Notes: a model not told the origin generated them from the sequence alone. A DNA stretch of 62,650 bases from Candidatus Saccharimonadota bacterium (GCA_017533605.1 JAFWKF010000002.1:1-62650), one strand, 5' to 3'; numbered from the stretch's first letter, positions 6,844-15,866 are shown. Translations and numbers: made by a program.

Positions 6844-7591
6844 AGATGAGACAACCGTATATTACTGATTCGTTGGGGCGTCGAGGGCGACGGATTTTTA
6901 CGTTTAAGTCGCTAGGAAGGTATTTGGAGTAGAGTTTGAAGATTTTGCCTATAGGGCCACCGAGGATGATGGTGTCTGGGGCGTAGGTCTTAACTATATC
7001 CGGTAAACCTAGATAGATGCGGTTAGCTACATCTTGGAGAGCTGGTTTTTTACGGAGATCGGTGGCGCGGTCTATGTGATAGGCGCTCTCTATGGCGTTA
7101 GCTGAGGCGATATCTTCCCATTCTTTTGCGATACCGTTATAGGTGTAGATTTGGTGACCTGGTTCAAAGCCGTTTGACTCTGGGAGGATGCGATTGCTTT
7201 CGGCGATACCGCCGCCAATGCCAGTTGAAAAAGTGAGGAAAACTGTGCGGCCTGGTAGACGGAAGGACTCGTAGAGTGCCGCTAAATTTGCATCGTTCTC
7301 AAAATAAATTGGACAACTGAACAATGAGTTTATAGGTGTGAATATATCAATATTAGGCCAGTTGCGATTGCCGAATTTTACTGAATAATTTTTTTGTACA
7401 AGTCCTGGTATGGCGACGATGACGGATTTGACTTTGAATTTTTGGAAGCTCGTGAGATTATCAGTAAGTTCGCTGAGGAAGATTCTAGCGTTTTTGGAGG
7501 TTTTGAATTTGCAGCGTTTTAAGATACGGCCGTGCCTTGAAAACAGGGCAATTAGGGTTTTGGTGCCTCCGATATCAATTGCTAGATACAT
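6818..7591 (-). CDS. ROK-family sugar kinase-like protein
   Basis: A 257-aa ROK (repressor, ORF, kinase) fold protein without the N-terminal HTH, hence a kinase type. The phosphate-binding DIGGTKT is at 6-12, ENDANLAAL is the sugar-binding/catalytic Asp region, and TFSTGIGGGI is the second phosphate loop. It is shorter than the usual ~300 aa, and the CXCGXXGCXE zinc signature of classical ROK kinases is not seen. Glucose or N-acetylmannosamine are family substrates; which one applies here is unknown. The start is leaderless: TATAAT on the minus strand at plus 7598-7603, 6 nt before the ATG. Confidence 0.82.
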   Translation of the reverse strand: MYLAIDIGGTKTLIALFSRHGRILKRCKFKTSKNARIFLSELTDNLTSFQKFKVKSVIVAIPGLVQKNYSVKFGNRNWPNIDIFTPINSLFSCPIYFENDANLAALYESFRLPGRTVFLTFSTGIGGGIAESNRILPESNGFEPGHQIYTYNGIAKEWEDIASANAIESAYHIDRATDLRKKPALQDVANRIYLGLPDIVKTYAPDTIILGGPIGKIFKLYSKYLPSDLNVKIRRPRRPNESVIYGCLIYAKQKERQ

Positions 7592-7594
7592 GTC

Positions 7595-7623
7595 TTGATT
7601 ATAGCATATATATTTGATATAAT
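7595..7623. promoter_or_regulatory. Overlapping divergent promoters of rpsA and the ROK operon
   Basis: On the plus strand TTGATT (7595-7600), a 17-nt spacer and TATAAT (7618-7623) serve rpsA. On the minus strand TATAAT (7603-7598) serves the leaderless ROK gene. The -35 box of one overlaps the -10 box of the other, so the two promoters should be mutually exclusive. Confidence 0.78.
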
Positions 7624-7636
7624 AAGTGAAGATTTG

Positions 7637-7679
7637 GGCTCATTCATAAAAGTCTAAGAGGGGCTTTTTTGAATGAGCC
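7637..7679 (+). promoter_or_regulatory. Structured leader of rpsA
   Basis: GGCTCATTCA (7637-7646) and TGAATGAGCC (7670-7679) are a perfect 10-bp inverted repeat in the ~72-nt leader. The enclosed loop can itself form a terminator-like hairpin (AAAAGTCT pairing with GGGCTTTT, then T-rich). The two folds share bases, so an attenuator or autoregulatory switch is possible. S1 autoregulates through its leader in E. coli; the parallel is inference. Confidence 0.6.
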
Positions 7680-7701
7680 TGAAGGAAGGAAAATATTAAT
7701 T

Positions 7702-8772
7702 ATGGCAACAGCCAAAAAAGTAACTATGGACGACCTCCTAGCTAAGAATGAGGACTCGTTCAAAAAAGTCGTGGCAGGAGATACTGTAAAAGGTACAGTG
7801 TTGTCTGTAAAAAAACACGAAATTTTAATTGATTTGGGGGCGCAGGGTGTTGGTTTAGTACCACGCAGGGAAGCTTCTTTTGCTCGCAATCTTAATGTGG
7901 GCGATGAAGTGACTGTTTCAGTGATTGAAACAGAGATGAACGATGGGTATGTTTTGCTATCGCTCAGAAAGGCCGTAAAAGAGAAGGGTTGGGATGAAAT
8001 CCAAGCTAAACTTGATAGTGGCGAAGTAGTAGAAGTAACGCCATTTGATGCTAACAGGGGCGGTCTCTTAGTAGAATACGAAGGAATTCGTGGTTTTATG
8101 CCGGTTTCACAGCTTTCGGCAGAGCATTATCCAAGAGTAGGTTCAGCTGATAAGGACGAAATTTTACAGAGATTAAACTCTCTAGTGGGTAAGTCTATTA
8201 AGGCTAGAATCCTAGATGCTAATAAGAAAGAAAACAAACTAATCTTTTCTGAAAAAGAGGCAATTAAAGACGGTCTCGCAGAGAGATTTGCCGAAATGAA
8301 GGTCGGTGACACGATTAAAGGCGTGGTGACTGGCGTGGTTGATTTCGGCGTGTTTGTGAATGTGGACGGCATTGAGGGGTTGATTCATATTTCAGAGATT
8401 TCTTGGGAAAGAGTAAGTAATCCATCTGATTACGTAAAAGTTGGCGATACGATTGACGCTAAGATTATTGCAATTGATAAGGAAAGATTATCGCTTTCGA
8501 TGAAACAATTAGTGGAAGATCCTTGGATTTCTGAGGTAGAGGGTTTGAAAAAAGGCTCTAAAGTAGAGGGCACGATCACTAGAATTACTCCGTTTGGCGC
8601 ATTCGTGCAGATTTCACCAGCTGTGGAAGCTTTAGTACACGTATCTGAGCTTGGCGAAGGTTCTGATGTAGACCCAGAGAAAATCTTTACTTTGAATGAA
8701 CGCAAAACCTTTAAAGTTCTAGACGTTGACAAAGAGGGGCGTAAGATTTCTTTGTCTATTGCTAAGAAATAA
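7702..8772 (+). CDS. rpsA: 30S ribosomal protein S1 (four S1 domains)
   Basis: This RNA-binding ribosomal protein has four OB-fold S1 domains in 356 aa, at about 25-95, 108-190, 205-272 and 288-355. The last two carry the canonical VTGVVDFGVFV and ITRITPFGAFVQI strands. E. coli S1 has six domains; shorter four-domain forms are common in Gram-positives. The start at 7702 is preceded by AAGGAAGGA; the upstream in-frame ATG at 7669 lies inside the leader hairpin. S1 helps leadered mRNAs bind the 30S subunit, which is of interest because many genes here look leaderless. Confidence 0.93.
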   Translation: MATAKKVTMDDLLAKNEDSFKKVVAGDTVKGTVLSVKKHEILIDLGAQGVGLVPRREASFARNLNVGDEVTVSVIETEMNDGYVLLSLRKAVKEKGWDEIQAKLDSGEVVEVTPFDANRGGLLVEYEGIRGFMPVSQLSAEHYPRVGSADKDEILQRLNSLVGKSIKARILDANKKENKLIFSEKEAIKDGLAERFAEMKVGDTIKGVVTGVVDFGVFVNVDGIEGLIHISEISWERVSNPSDYVKVGDTIDAKIIAIDKERLSLSMKQLVEDPWISEVEGLKKGSKVEGTITRITPFGAFVQISPAVEALVHVSELGEGSDVDPEKIFTLNERKTFKVLDVDKEGRKISLSIAKK

Positions 8773-8782
8773 ATACTTCAAA

Positions 8783-8809
8783 GAAGCTTCTGTATTTAGG
8801 AGCTTTTTT
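8783..8809 (+). terminator. Terminator of rpsA
   Basis: AAGCTTC (8784-8790) pairs with GGAGCTT (8799-8805), followed by T-rich sequence. Confidence 0.7.
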
Positions 8810-8821
8810 GATAGAAAAATA

Positions 8822-8850
8822 TTGACTTTAGTTAGAATAAGCATTATCAT
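8822..8850 (+). promoter_or_regulatory. Promoter of the acidic coiled-coil gene
   Basis: TTGACT, 17-nt spacer, TATCAT (8845-8850). A leader of ~40 nt follows, with AGAAGGAGC before the ATG at 8898. Confidence 0.75.
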
Positions 8851-8897
8851 AAAATATGAAATATTAGGGTATAAATTGAATACAGAAGGAGCTTGAA

Positions 8898-10550
8898 ATG
8901 AATGAGCGAGAAGAGGATAAAAAATCCCGCGAAGAGGCGATGTGGAAGAGATGGGAAAGACTAGGTGGTGTTCGGTTTGATAAGAAAGATGTAAAGCCCA
9001 ATGAAAGCGAATCTAGTAAGCCTGAAACTGAAGAGAAACTTACAAAAAGTGATAATACTGAAAAAGAAGAGAAAAGTAAGGATGGCATTCATATTTATGA
9101 GGGACTTGGGATGAAGAGTAAAGAAGAGCAATTTGAAGAAATAACTGGTGAAAAATGGCCTGGAGAAAAATATTTTGCTGAAAGTGATGGGTATGAAGAT
9201 TATGACACTGATGATGGCGGTTATATTACTTGGACCATTCACGAGAGAAAGGTTGAAGAAACTGCTCCTGAAGTGGTACCCGAAACTAGTAGCGAATTTG
9301 GACAGAGCGGTGGTAGTCTTTCGGCGTCTGATATTGAAAAACAAATTAAATTTGAGCTTGATAGAATAAATATGTTTGCCGCTGAGCATAACTATGACCC
9401 GTTGGAACATAAGGACAAAAAAGATTTGGCAGCTGACAAAATAGACCGTCCAGAAGGAGCACGGCCGGATGATTTTAGCGAGTTGAGTGATCGAACTATT
9501 ATGGATATTTATTCTAGCCCAAATGCTACTCCACGGGATGCCCAGAATGCTGCGGCGGAAATTGCAAGACGACAGAGGGTTGGGACTTTTGATTTAGACA
9601 ATGGTCCTCAGAATATTAAAAGTGATTTGCTTAGAAATGGCTACGGCGTGCAAAATGGAGAAGTTTTGTACCCTACATCAGAATATAAAGATTGGTTGAA
9701 AAACAAGGACAAAGAGCGTCCTAAGGGCATTGTGAGGGAATCCATAAATGACAGGTTGGATAAATCAGAGGCTCAAGAGACGGAGACGGAAGAATCTAAT
9801 GCTGAACCTGTAGCGACTGATGACGTTGGGATGGAAGGAGCCAGAAAAGCCGCTGCCATCGAAGAAGAAAAAACCGCTGCCATCAAAGAAGAAAAAGCCG
9901 CTGCCACCGAAGAAGAAAAAGCCGCTGCCAGCGGAGCAGAAGGAGCCGATGATATTCCAGCCGACCACGGTCAAGAAGCAGAAGGAGCTAGGTCGGGCGA
10001 ATCAGGTGACTTAAATACTCCAGAGGGGCGTGAAGAAAGAAAGGAAATAGTTTGGAAAAAACTAATTAGTGTGAAAGAGAAAATAATAGAAGAAATGAAT
10101 TGGAGGATAGGGGTTATCTCTGAACTTTTGGATAGGAATAGGATATTGAAGAAAGAGGGGCTAGTTTCCGATGAGGCAATCATTAAAAAGATTGATGAAG
10201 CATCATTGGAGTTGAGGAAAGAAATGGTTGATTTAGAAAATGAAGTAGCTAGGCGTAAAGATGAGATAGAAAAGCTGAGAATAGAAAATGAGCCTTTAGG
10301 AAATGTGGACGATTATAATAAAAAAGAATATAAATATAATGAATCATTTGGGAGTGAAGGCGCAGAGCTAATAACTAGCGAGGCAGAGCTTGACGATGGG
10401 ATGTCTAAGAGAATTGAGACTTTTTGGAATGGTCTCGATGAGAAAAAAAGAGATGAAATGCTTGGAACAATAAAAAATTTTGACTCGGCAAGGTCTAGCC
10501 ACGGCAAAGCTCTCAGACAGTGGTTAAGAGATAATGAACTCATGAGCTAA
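8898..10550 (+). CDS. Acidic low-complexity/coiled-coil protein, 550 aa
   Basis: No family is recognised. The protein is very rich in Glu, Lys and Ala and lacks a signal peptide or membrane segment, so it should be cytoplasmic. Residues ~1-140 are charged and disordered-looking. About 318-345 is an 8-residue repeat of type EEEKAAAx, encoded by a 24-nt tandem repeat at 9849-9932. About 375-475 is a predicted coiled coil. The C-terminal ~60 residues are a short helical domain. The strong promoter and RBS support expression. A scaffold or cytoskeleton-like role is possible but only a guess. Confidence 0.8.
   Translation: MNEREEDKKSREEAMWKRWERLGGVRFDKKDVKPNESESSKPETEEKLTKSDNTEKEEKSKDGIHIYEGLGMKSKEEQFEEITGEKWPGEKYFAESDGYEDYDTDDGGYITWTIHERKVEETAPEVVPETSSEFGQSGGSLSASDIEKQIKFELDRINMFAAEHNYDPLEHKDKKDLAADKIDRPEGARPDDFSELSDRTIMDIYSSPNATPRDAQNAAAEIARRQRVGTFDLDNGPQNIKSDLLRNGYGVQNGEVLYPTSEYKDWLKNKDKERPKGIVRESINDRLDKSEAQETETEESNAEPVATDDVGMEGARKAAAIEEEKTAAIKEEKAAATEEEKAAASGAEGADDIPADHGQEAEGARSGESGDLNTPEGREERKEIVWKKLISVKEKIIEEMNWRIGVISELLDRNRILKKEGLVSDEAIIKKIDEASLELRKEMVDLENEVARRKDEIEKLRIENEPLGNVDDYNKKEYKYNESFGSEGAELITSEAELDDGMSKRIETFWNGLDEKKRDEMLGTIKNFDSARSSHGKALRQWLRDNELMS
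9849..9932 (+). repeat. 24-nt tandem repeat within a CDS
   Basis: Three near-identical 24-nt units (9849-9872, 9873-9896, 9897-9920; GCCGCTGCC followed by GAAGAAGAAAAA-type blocks) and a partial fourth encode AAAxEEEK repeats. Being a multiple of three, copy-number change would alter length without a frameshift. Confidence 0.9.
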
Positions 10551-10606
10551 GGAGTTTAGTTATTATAAGTTAAGACTAAATTATTTTATTTTATTCTTGC
10601 TTATGA

Positions 10607-10612
10607 TATAAT
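10607..10612 (+). promoter_or_regulatory. -10 box of the acyl-CoA ligase gene
   Basis: TATAAT, 17 nt before the TTG start, with AAAAGGAG in between. This gene is leadered and uses a Shine-Dalgarno site, in contrast to the leaderless group. Confidence 0.65.
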
Positions 10613-10629
10613 TAGTAAAAGGAGTTATT

Positions 10630-12348
10630 TTGAGTAAGAAAAAAGAAAACGAGGAGCAGCCTTGGCTCAAGTATTATGATGAGGAAGGAGTTTCTGCTCA
10701 TATTGATTATCCAGATATGTCTATGGTAGACATGATTATCCAGTCGGCTGAAAAATGGCCAGATAATACAGCGTATGTTTATTACGGACACAAGGTAACC
10801 TATAAGAATTTTTTGAAAAAGATTGAGAAGGTAGCACGTGCGCTTAAAAACTATGGCGTAAAAGAGGGCGATCGGGTTACAATTTGTATGCCGAATACGC
10901 CAGAGGGTATTACTATGGTTTACGCTGTAAATATGGTGGGGGCAGTGTGTAATATGGTGCATCCGCTCTCGTCTGAGAAAGAGCTTGAGTATTATATCAA
11001 GGTAGCAGAGTCAAAGTATGTATTGGTGTTTGACGCGGTATTTGATAAAATTTATCGCTTGCGTGATACGGCGCAACTAGAGCGAATTATTGTGGTGCGT
11101 CCATCTGATGGGCTAGGCTTTTTGAAACAGAGAATGTACAAGCTTTTGCATGTAAAAAAGGTACGTTTGCCAGCAAATGATAGCCGAGTGGTACTCTGGG
11201 AAGATTTTATTGCCAATTCGTATTTTTATCAGGGGAATTATCACGAAGAACGAGGCGGTGATGATCTCGCTGTAATTATGTACTCTGGTGGTACTACTGG
11301 GGCGCCGAAGGCAGTGATGCTCTCTAATCTTAATATCAATGCTGAATCTCTCTGTGATGCAGCGATGATTCGTCAGGTAGTACCTGGGGCGAGCGTTTTA
11401 TCAATTTTGCCGATTTTCCATTGTTTTGGACTAGGGGTTTGCATTCATACGCCTCTCTGTAAGGGAATGAGCTGTATTTTGATTCCGGTTTTCTCACACA
11501 AGCAATTTGCCGATATTATTCGGAAGAACAACCCCAACATTATTGCAGGGGTACCTACTCTGTTTGAGGCTTTAATCAATACAAAGCTCAAGAGTAACGA
11601 TTTGGAATCTGTAACCGCGGTGATTTGTGGCGGTGATGCCTTAAATCAGACCCTACGTGATAAGGTGAATGACTTCCTAGCTAGCCATGGGTCTAACGCA
11701 AAGATACGAGTTGGTTATGGTCTAACTGAGGGGTCTGGGGCAGTTTGTTTGTCGCCAGAGAATGCCTTTAATGACAATATTATTGGGGCGCCACTGCCTG
11801 ATATGGACTTTAAGATTGTGAAAAATGACACATTTAATGAGCTGCCAGTAGGGGAAGAGGGTGAGATTTGTATCTCTGGGCCGCTAGTGATGATGGGTTA
11901 CCTCGGTGATGATGCAGAAACCGCACAGGCGATTCGTTTGCATGACGATGGTAAATTGTGGTTGCACACAGGTGATATTGGTTATTTAGGTGAAGATGGG
12001 CTGATTTACTTCGCGCAGCGCCTAAAGAGAATTATTATTTCCTCTGGTTATAATATTTACCCAACGCATCTAGAATCTATTATCAATTCTCATGAGGCGG
12101 TTCTTACTTCTACGGTGATAGGTGTTGATCATCATTATAAGGGGCAGGTGCCAAAGGCCTTTGTGGTTTTGAAGCCTGGATATAAGCCTGGGAAACGGAT
12201 AGAACGTGAAATCCGTGAGCTGCTTGAGAGAAATGTACCAATTTATGCTTTGCCGGCGGCTTATGAATTCCGTGATAAACTGCCTACCACTAAGATAGGA
12301 AAAGTCGCTTTCCGCGAATTAGAGAAAGAGGAAAAGAGTAAAAAATAG
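10630..12348 (+). CDS. AMP-dependent acyl-CoA synthetase/ligase
   Basis: A 572-aa member of the ANL (acyl-adenylate-forming) superfamily, most like long-chain fatty-acid-CoA ligases. It activates a carboxylic acid with ATP to the adenylate and then the CoA thioester. The P-loop YSGGTTGAPK lies near residue 220, GYGLTEGSG near 362, the adenylate-binding LHTGDIGY near 440, and the C-terminal hinge FAQRLKRIIISSGYNIYP near 460. It starts at TTG 10630 with AAGGAG 6 nt upstream. No other fatty-acid gene is in the window. In a reduced Saccharibacterium this suggests use of host-derived fatty acids; that is inference. Confidence 0.92.
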   Translation: MSKKKENEEQPWLKYYDEEGVSAHIDYPDMSMVDMIIQSAEKWPDNTAYVYYGHKVTYKNFLKKIEKVARALKNYGVKEGDRVTICMPNTPEGITMVYAVNMVGAVCNMVHPLSSEKELEYYIKVAESKYVLVFDAVFDKIYRLRDTAQLERIIVVRPSDGLGFLKQRMYKLLHVKKVRLPANDSRVVLWEDFIANSYFYQGNYHEERGGDDLAVIMYSGGTTGAPKAVMLSNLNINAESLCDAAMIRQVVPGASVLSILPIFHCFGLGVCIHTPLCKGMSCILIPVFSHKQFADIIRKNNPNIIAGVPTLFEALINTKLKSNDLESVTAVICGGDALNQTLRDKVNDFLASHGSNAKIRVGYGLTEGSGAVCLSPENAFNDNIIGAPLPDMDFKIVKNDTFNELPVGEEGEICISGPLVMMGYLGDDAETAQAIRLHDDGKLWLHTGDIGYLGEDGLIYFAQRLKRIIISSGYNIYPTHLESIINSHEAVLTSTVIGVDHHYKGQVPKAFVVLKPGYKPGKRIEREIRELLERNVPIYALPAAYEFRDKLPTTKIGKVAFRELEKEEKSKK

Positions 12349-12432
12349 AGACGGGTCCTGACCTCGCATTTTCCCCCATTTCGCCTGAGGGCTCAATGGG
12401 GGTCCCCCAAGCTCGGCCACCCGTCTCTATTT
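12343..12432. repeat. GC-rich nested palindrome E1 between convergent genes
   Basis: AAATAGAGACGGGT (12343-12356) pairs perfectly with ACCCGTCTCTATTT (12419-12432). Inside it CCCCCATT pairs with AATGGGGG. The TAG stop codons of both convergent genes (12346-12348 and, on the minus strand, 12429-12427) lie symmetrically in the two arms. It shares ACGGGTCCTG at the left and GGTCCCC...CACCCGT at the right with the topA palindrome at 46870. There is no T run, so it is not a typical terminator. Confidence 0.9.
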
Positions 12433-13356
12433 GTAGTAGTTTAGTCTTACTCTGAGTCGTAGTTTGAGGGGTTTTTGACGGAGAAAGCGGTTTTGGCGCC
12501 AGTTAGGGAAGTATTGTTTGAGCATTTTACGAGAGCGAGCAAAACCGGGGCGACCCTCTTTAAACTTACCGAAATCTTTAGCGGAATCAATTAATAAGTT
12601 CCAGATAAAAAACCATTCTAGTTCGTCATGATACTCTTTTTCAGCCTTGGCGTCTTTAAATTTTTGATAGAGGCCGGTGAGAGCTGGGAAAATATCGTAG
12701 ATATGGGGATTAAAATCTGCTTTATGAAGTACTGATTCAGGGGTGTTATTGTAGTAATACAGAGGTTCGTCTATGCTGGCGAATTTGTCAGTATAGAGAA
12801 TAAGAGAGGACATTAGTTCCATATCTTCGTGGATAATGCCTTCTTTGAAGGAAAAATTGTGCTTTTGCCACCATTTTTTACGGATTAAGACTTGCCAAGG
12901 ACCCATGCCGTAACGGACAAATCGGCTTTTATAATCTGGTTGACTGGGGTTGATGGCGGAAAGATAGGAGGTCTCACCTTGGTCGTTTACTCTATTAGCG
13001 CCCATCATAACAAGGTCTGCATCGGTGTTTTTGGCGGTGTTTAGTAGTCTAGAAATGGCGGTTCTAGCGATATGATCGTCGGCATCGGTAAACCAGAGGT
13101 ATTCACCCTTAGCTTTAGAGGCGCCGAAGTTGCGCGCGGCTGCCGCTCCTTTTGTAGTACACTCTAAAACAGATATAGTTTTGGGGTGTTTTTTGGCGTA
13201 TTCTTTTAAAACTGATAGGGAATGGTCGGTGGAGTTGTTGTCTATTACTAGAATCTCTCCTGGGATATCTCTGAGGGAGTCTAGAACTGAGTCTAGGCAT
13301 TTTTTTAGATACTTTTCGGCATTAAAAACGGGGATGATGACAGAGATTTTTGGCAT
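12427..13356 (-). CDS. Family 2 glycosyltransferase
   Basis: A 309-aa GT-A fold glycosyltransferase. The N-terminal ISVIIPVFNAEKYL is the nucleotide-sugar-binding strand, IDNNSTD follows near residue 40, and the DxD metal site is in WFTDADD (about 89-95). GAAAARNFG is the typical GT2 connecting segment. There are no membrane helices, so it should act at the cytoplasmic face. It probably adds a sugar to a surface polysaccharide or lipid-linked glycan. Its start abuts the HerA-like gene stop (1-nt overlap), so the two form an operon. Donor and acceptor are unknown. Confidence 0.9.
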   Translation of the reverse strand: MPKISVIIPVFNAEKYLKKCLDSVLDSLRDIPGEILVIDNNSTDHSLSVLKEYAKKHPKTISVLECTTKGAAAARNFGASKAKGEYLWFTDADDHIARTAISRLLNTAKNTDADLVMMGANRVNDQGETSYLSAINPSQPDYKSRFVRYGMGPWQVLIRKKWWQKHNFSFKEGIIHEDMELMSSLILYTDKFASIDEPLYYYNNTPESVLHKADFNPHIYDIFPALTGLYQKFKDAKAEKEYHDELEWFFIWNLLIDSAKDFGKFKEGRPGFARSRKMLKQYFPNWRQNRFLRQKPLKLRLRVRLNYYK

Positions 13357-14972
13357 TATTTAAAGATATCCTTTAAGATTTTATTGGTGATTTTGCGGCC
13401 AATAGCACTGCCAGCAGAGCCAAAAATGTTGCCAATGAGGCGATCGGCGTTAGACTTGGTAGTTTTTTTGGCCTTAGAGGCCTCTCTTTCGGCCTGTGCG
13501 CGTCTTTTCTCCTCATCCTTGATCCTTTGCGCTTCTGCTTTTTCAGCGGCCTTCTGGGCGGCAATACGTTCTTTCTCGGCTAATTTAGCCTGTTCGTCGG
13601 CGGCTTTCTCGGCGGCTTTCTCGGCAGCAATACGTTGTTTTTCGGCAGCTTCTTCTTCTAATCTGGCTTGTTCTTCGGCTGCCTTAGTATCAGCTTTTTG
13701 CTGGATAACCTCTGCGGCGGACTCTGGGTCAATAGTCTCATCGTATTTACCACAGAGAGGGCTGGCATTGATGACTTTGTTACGGGTAATACCATCTATA
13801 GCGCCCATTTTGCTCTGGGGTGGGAGAATAGTGGCTCTTTCTACTATCTCTGGGGCGCCCTTTTCATCTTGGAAGGAAATCAAGGCTTCGCCAGTGCCGA
13901 GCTCTAAGATAGCTTTCTCTGTATCAAACTTTGGATTAGTTCGGAAGGCCTGAGCGGCGGCATGAACGGCTTTTTGCTCTGATGGAGTGTAGGCGCGCAG
14001 GGAATGCTGGACGCGGTTGCCCATTTGGGCCAAGACTTCATCTGGGATATCAGTAGGGCTTTGAGAGATGAAATAGAGGCCGATACCGCGTGAACGGATG
14101 AGTTTGACTATCTGAACGATTCTTTTGAGTCGGTAAGTAGGCATGCCGTTAAAGAGAAGGTGGGCTTCGTCAAAGAAGAAGACGAGTTTAGGTTTATCTA
14201 GATCGCCTACCTCTGGGGAGGTAGAGAAGAGAGTGGTGAGGAGCCAGAGTAGGAAGGCGGCATACATATCTGGGCTTTCAAAGAGAGTAACAGCATGGAG
14301 GATGTTGATAACGCCTCTGCCATCTTCGGTGGCAAAGAAGTCATTTACATCTAGGGCCGGTTGGCCAAAGAAGTGGTCTGCACCTTGGTTTTCTAGAGTG
14401 AGGAGCGAACGCTGGATAACCCCGATACTTTGGGTGGTGATGTTGCCGTATTTAGTGGAGTATTTGTCCTTGTTTTCGGCGACATATTGGAGGACTGCAC
14501 GGAGATCTTTGAGGTCAATTAGGGAGAGATTTTCGTCTTTAGCAATAGCAAAAGCAATAGCAAGGTTACCTTCTTGGGCTTCGGAAAGGCCAAGCATGAT
14601 GGAAAGCACCTCTGGGCCAACGGAATCTACAGTGGCACGTACGGGGTGGCCTTCGGTGCCGAATAAATCCCAGAATCTAACAGGGAAGGATTTGGCTTCA
14701 AAATCTTTAATTGCTAGCTTGTTTAAGCGTTTTTGGATGGCCTCTGTGATTTCGCCATCGCACGCTGTGCCGGCGAGGTCGCCTTTGACATCGGCGAGAA
14801 AGACTGGCACTCCGGCGTCAGAGAAGCTTTCGGCCATCACTTTGAGAGTGATGGTTTTACCAGAGCCGGATGCTCCGGTGATTAATCCGTGGCGGTTTGC
14901 CATTTGTGGCAGGATTGAGAGCTCTTTTTTATCCTCTGTTTTGCCAATTAAAAGCTTGTTATTCGCTAGCAT
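13356..14972 (-). CDS. HerA-like ATPase (DUF853/YjgR family)
   Basis: A 538-aa FtsK/HerA superfamily ATPase of the DUF853 type. Walker A GASGSGKT is near 33-40, Walker B is LVFFFDEAH, and [24 protein letters not shown] is the sensor region typical of the family. A long Ala/Glu/Lys-rich coiled coil (~430-510) precedes a short basic C-terminus. The start is ATG 14972, with AAGGAG 5 nt upstream; the in-frame GTG at 14978 overlaps that site. YjgR-type proteins are poorly characterised; DNA or membrane pumping is inferred from fold only. Confidence 0.88.
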   Translation of the reverse strand: MLANNKLLIGKTEDKKELSILPQMANRHGLITGASGSGKTITLKVMAESFSDAGVPVFLADVKGDLAGTACDGEITEAIQKRLNKLAIKDFEAKSFPVRFWDLFGTEGHPVRATVDSVGPEVLSIMLGLSEAQEGNLAIAFAIAKDENLSLIDLKDLRAVLQYVAENKDKYSTKYGNITTQSIGVIQRSLLTLENQGADHFFGQPALDVNDFFATEDGRGVINILHAVTLFESPDMYAAFLLWLLTTLFSTSPEVGDLDKPKLVFFFDEAHLLFNGMPTYRLKRIVQIVKLIRSRGIGLYFISQSPTDIPDEVLAQMGNRVQHSLRAYTPSEQKAVHAAAQAFRTNPKFDTEKAILELGTGEALISFQDEKGAPEIVERATILPPQSKMGAIDGITRNKVINASPLCGKYDETIDPESAAEVIQQKADTKAAEEQARLEEEAAEKQRIAAEKAAEKAADEQAKLAEKERIAAQKAAEKAEAQRIKDEEKRRAQAEREASKAKKTTKSNADRLIGNIFGSAGSAIGRKITNKILKDIFK

Positions 14973-15002
14973 AAACACTCCTTTTTTAATATTTTAGCAT
15001 GT

Positions 15003-15008
15003 TATAAT
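15003..15008 (+). promoter_or_regulatory. Leaderless -10 box of the DUF1653 gene
   Basis: TATAAT, 6 nt, ATG at 15015. No upstream Shine-Dalgarno site is possible if transcription starts 6-7 nt after the box. Confidence 0.72.
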
Positions 15009-15014
15009 CAAAAT

Positions 15015-15254
15015 ATGTCAAAACGAGAGGTTTTAATTCACGGTGTTTATAAGCATTTTAAGGGGAATTATTATATCGTGGAGGATATTGCTTATCATTC
15101 CGAAACTGAGGAGAAAATGGTGGTGTATCGGGCGCTGTATGGAGATAATAAACTTTGGTGCAGGCCTTACGAGATGTTTTTAGAAGAAGTTGATCATAAA
15201 AAATACCCTGATGTGAAGCAGAAATATAGATTTGAACTTTGTGATATTAGATAA
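15015..15254 (+). CDS. DUF1653 protein
   Basis: A 79-aa protein matching DUF1653: short beta-rich proteins with a GxYxHFKGNxYxV start and a central [22 protein letters not shown] block, both visible (residues 10-23 and 36-57). The function is unknown in the literature I know; the domain sometimes accompanies NUDIX enzymes. Here it is the first gene of a three-gene run with a NUDIX hydrolase 12 nt downstream. It has a leaderless start. Confidence 0.88.
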   Translation: MSKREVLIHGVYKHFKGNYYIVEDIAYHSETEEKMVVYRALYGDNKLWCRPYEMFLEEVDHKKYPDVKQKYRFELCDIR

Positions 15255-15266
15255 AAGGAGGGAAAA

Positions 15267-15866
15267 ATGAAATTGTTTCCAGATGAAGTAAGTAAAAAAG
15301 AGCAAGAGGCATTAGGGGTTGATCTAGGTACGATTAGCGATAGAGATTTATGGTTTGAAACAGAGAAGAGACCGATAAAATACAGGTATGCTGTGCGTGG
15401 TTTGGTGTTTGATAAAAAAGGGCGAATCGGGGTAGCTAGGTCGGTTAAATACGATTATTATCAGGTTCCTGGTGGGGGAATGGAGCCGGGCGAAACGATT
15501 GAGACGGCCCTGAGGCGTGAGATTAGAGAAGAAATTGGTTATGAGATTAGCCATATTAAGCCGATTGGTTATTTTTGCGAAATAAAAGAGGGGAAACTAA
15601 ATAGCAGGCCGGCAACGAGGTGCGTTTCTTATGTTTTTAGTGCGATGGCAGAAACAGAGGTAGGAACGAATTACACCGCAGAAGAAAACGCCGAAGATCT
15701 GGTGCCGACTTGGGAAGAGGTGGATTTTATTATCGCCAGAAAAAAGAAGGATTTGGTTAGATTGGCGGAGACTGAGCCAGAGAATTATGGCGGGGCATTT
15801 GTGACCTTGAGGGATTTAAAGATATTAGAGTATTACAAGGAGAAATATTTGGATGCAAAAGGTTGA
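15267..15866 (+). CDS. NUDIX hydrolase
   Basis: A 199-aa pyrophosphohydrolase of nucleoside diphosphate derivatives. The Nudix box GGGMEPGETIETALRREIREEIGY, at about 70-93, has all the Gx5Ex7REUxEExGU residues. The N-terminal ~40 residues and the C-terminal ~60 are extensions outside the core fold. AAGGAGG lies upstream. Substrates can be damaged nucleotides, ADP-ribose or NADH; nothing in the sequence decides. It overlaps the HAD-like gene by 14 nt, so translation is coupled. Confidence 0.92.
   Translation: MKLFPDEVSKKEQEALGVDLGTISDRDLWFETEKRPIKYRYAVRGLVFDKKGRIGVARSVKYDYYQVPGGGMEPGETIETALRREIREEIGYEISHIKPIGYFCEIKEGKLNSRPATRCVSYVFSAMAETEVGTNYTAEENAEDLVPTWEEVDFIIARKKKDLVRLAETEPENYGGAFVTLRDLKILEYYKEKYLDAKG

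Noticed and set aside
13384-13953. 189-aa plus-strand ORF
   Set aside because: It is the antisense shadow of the Ala/Glu/Lys-rich coiled coil of the HerA-like gene.
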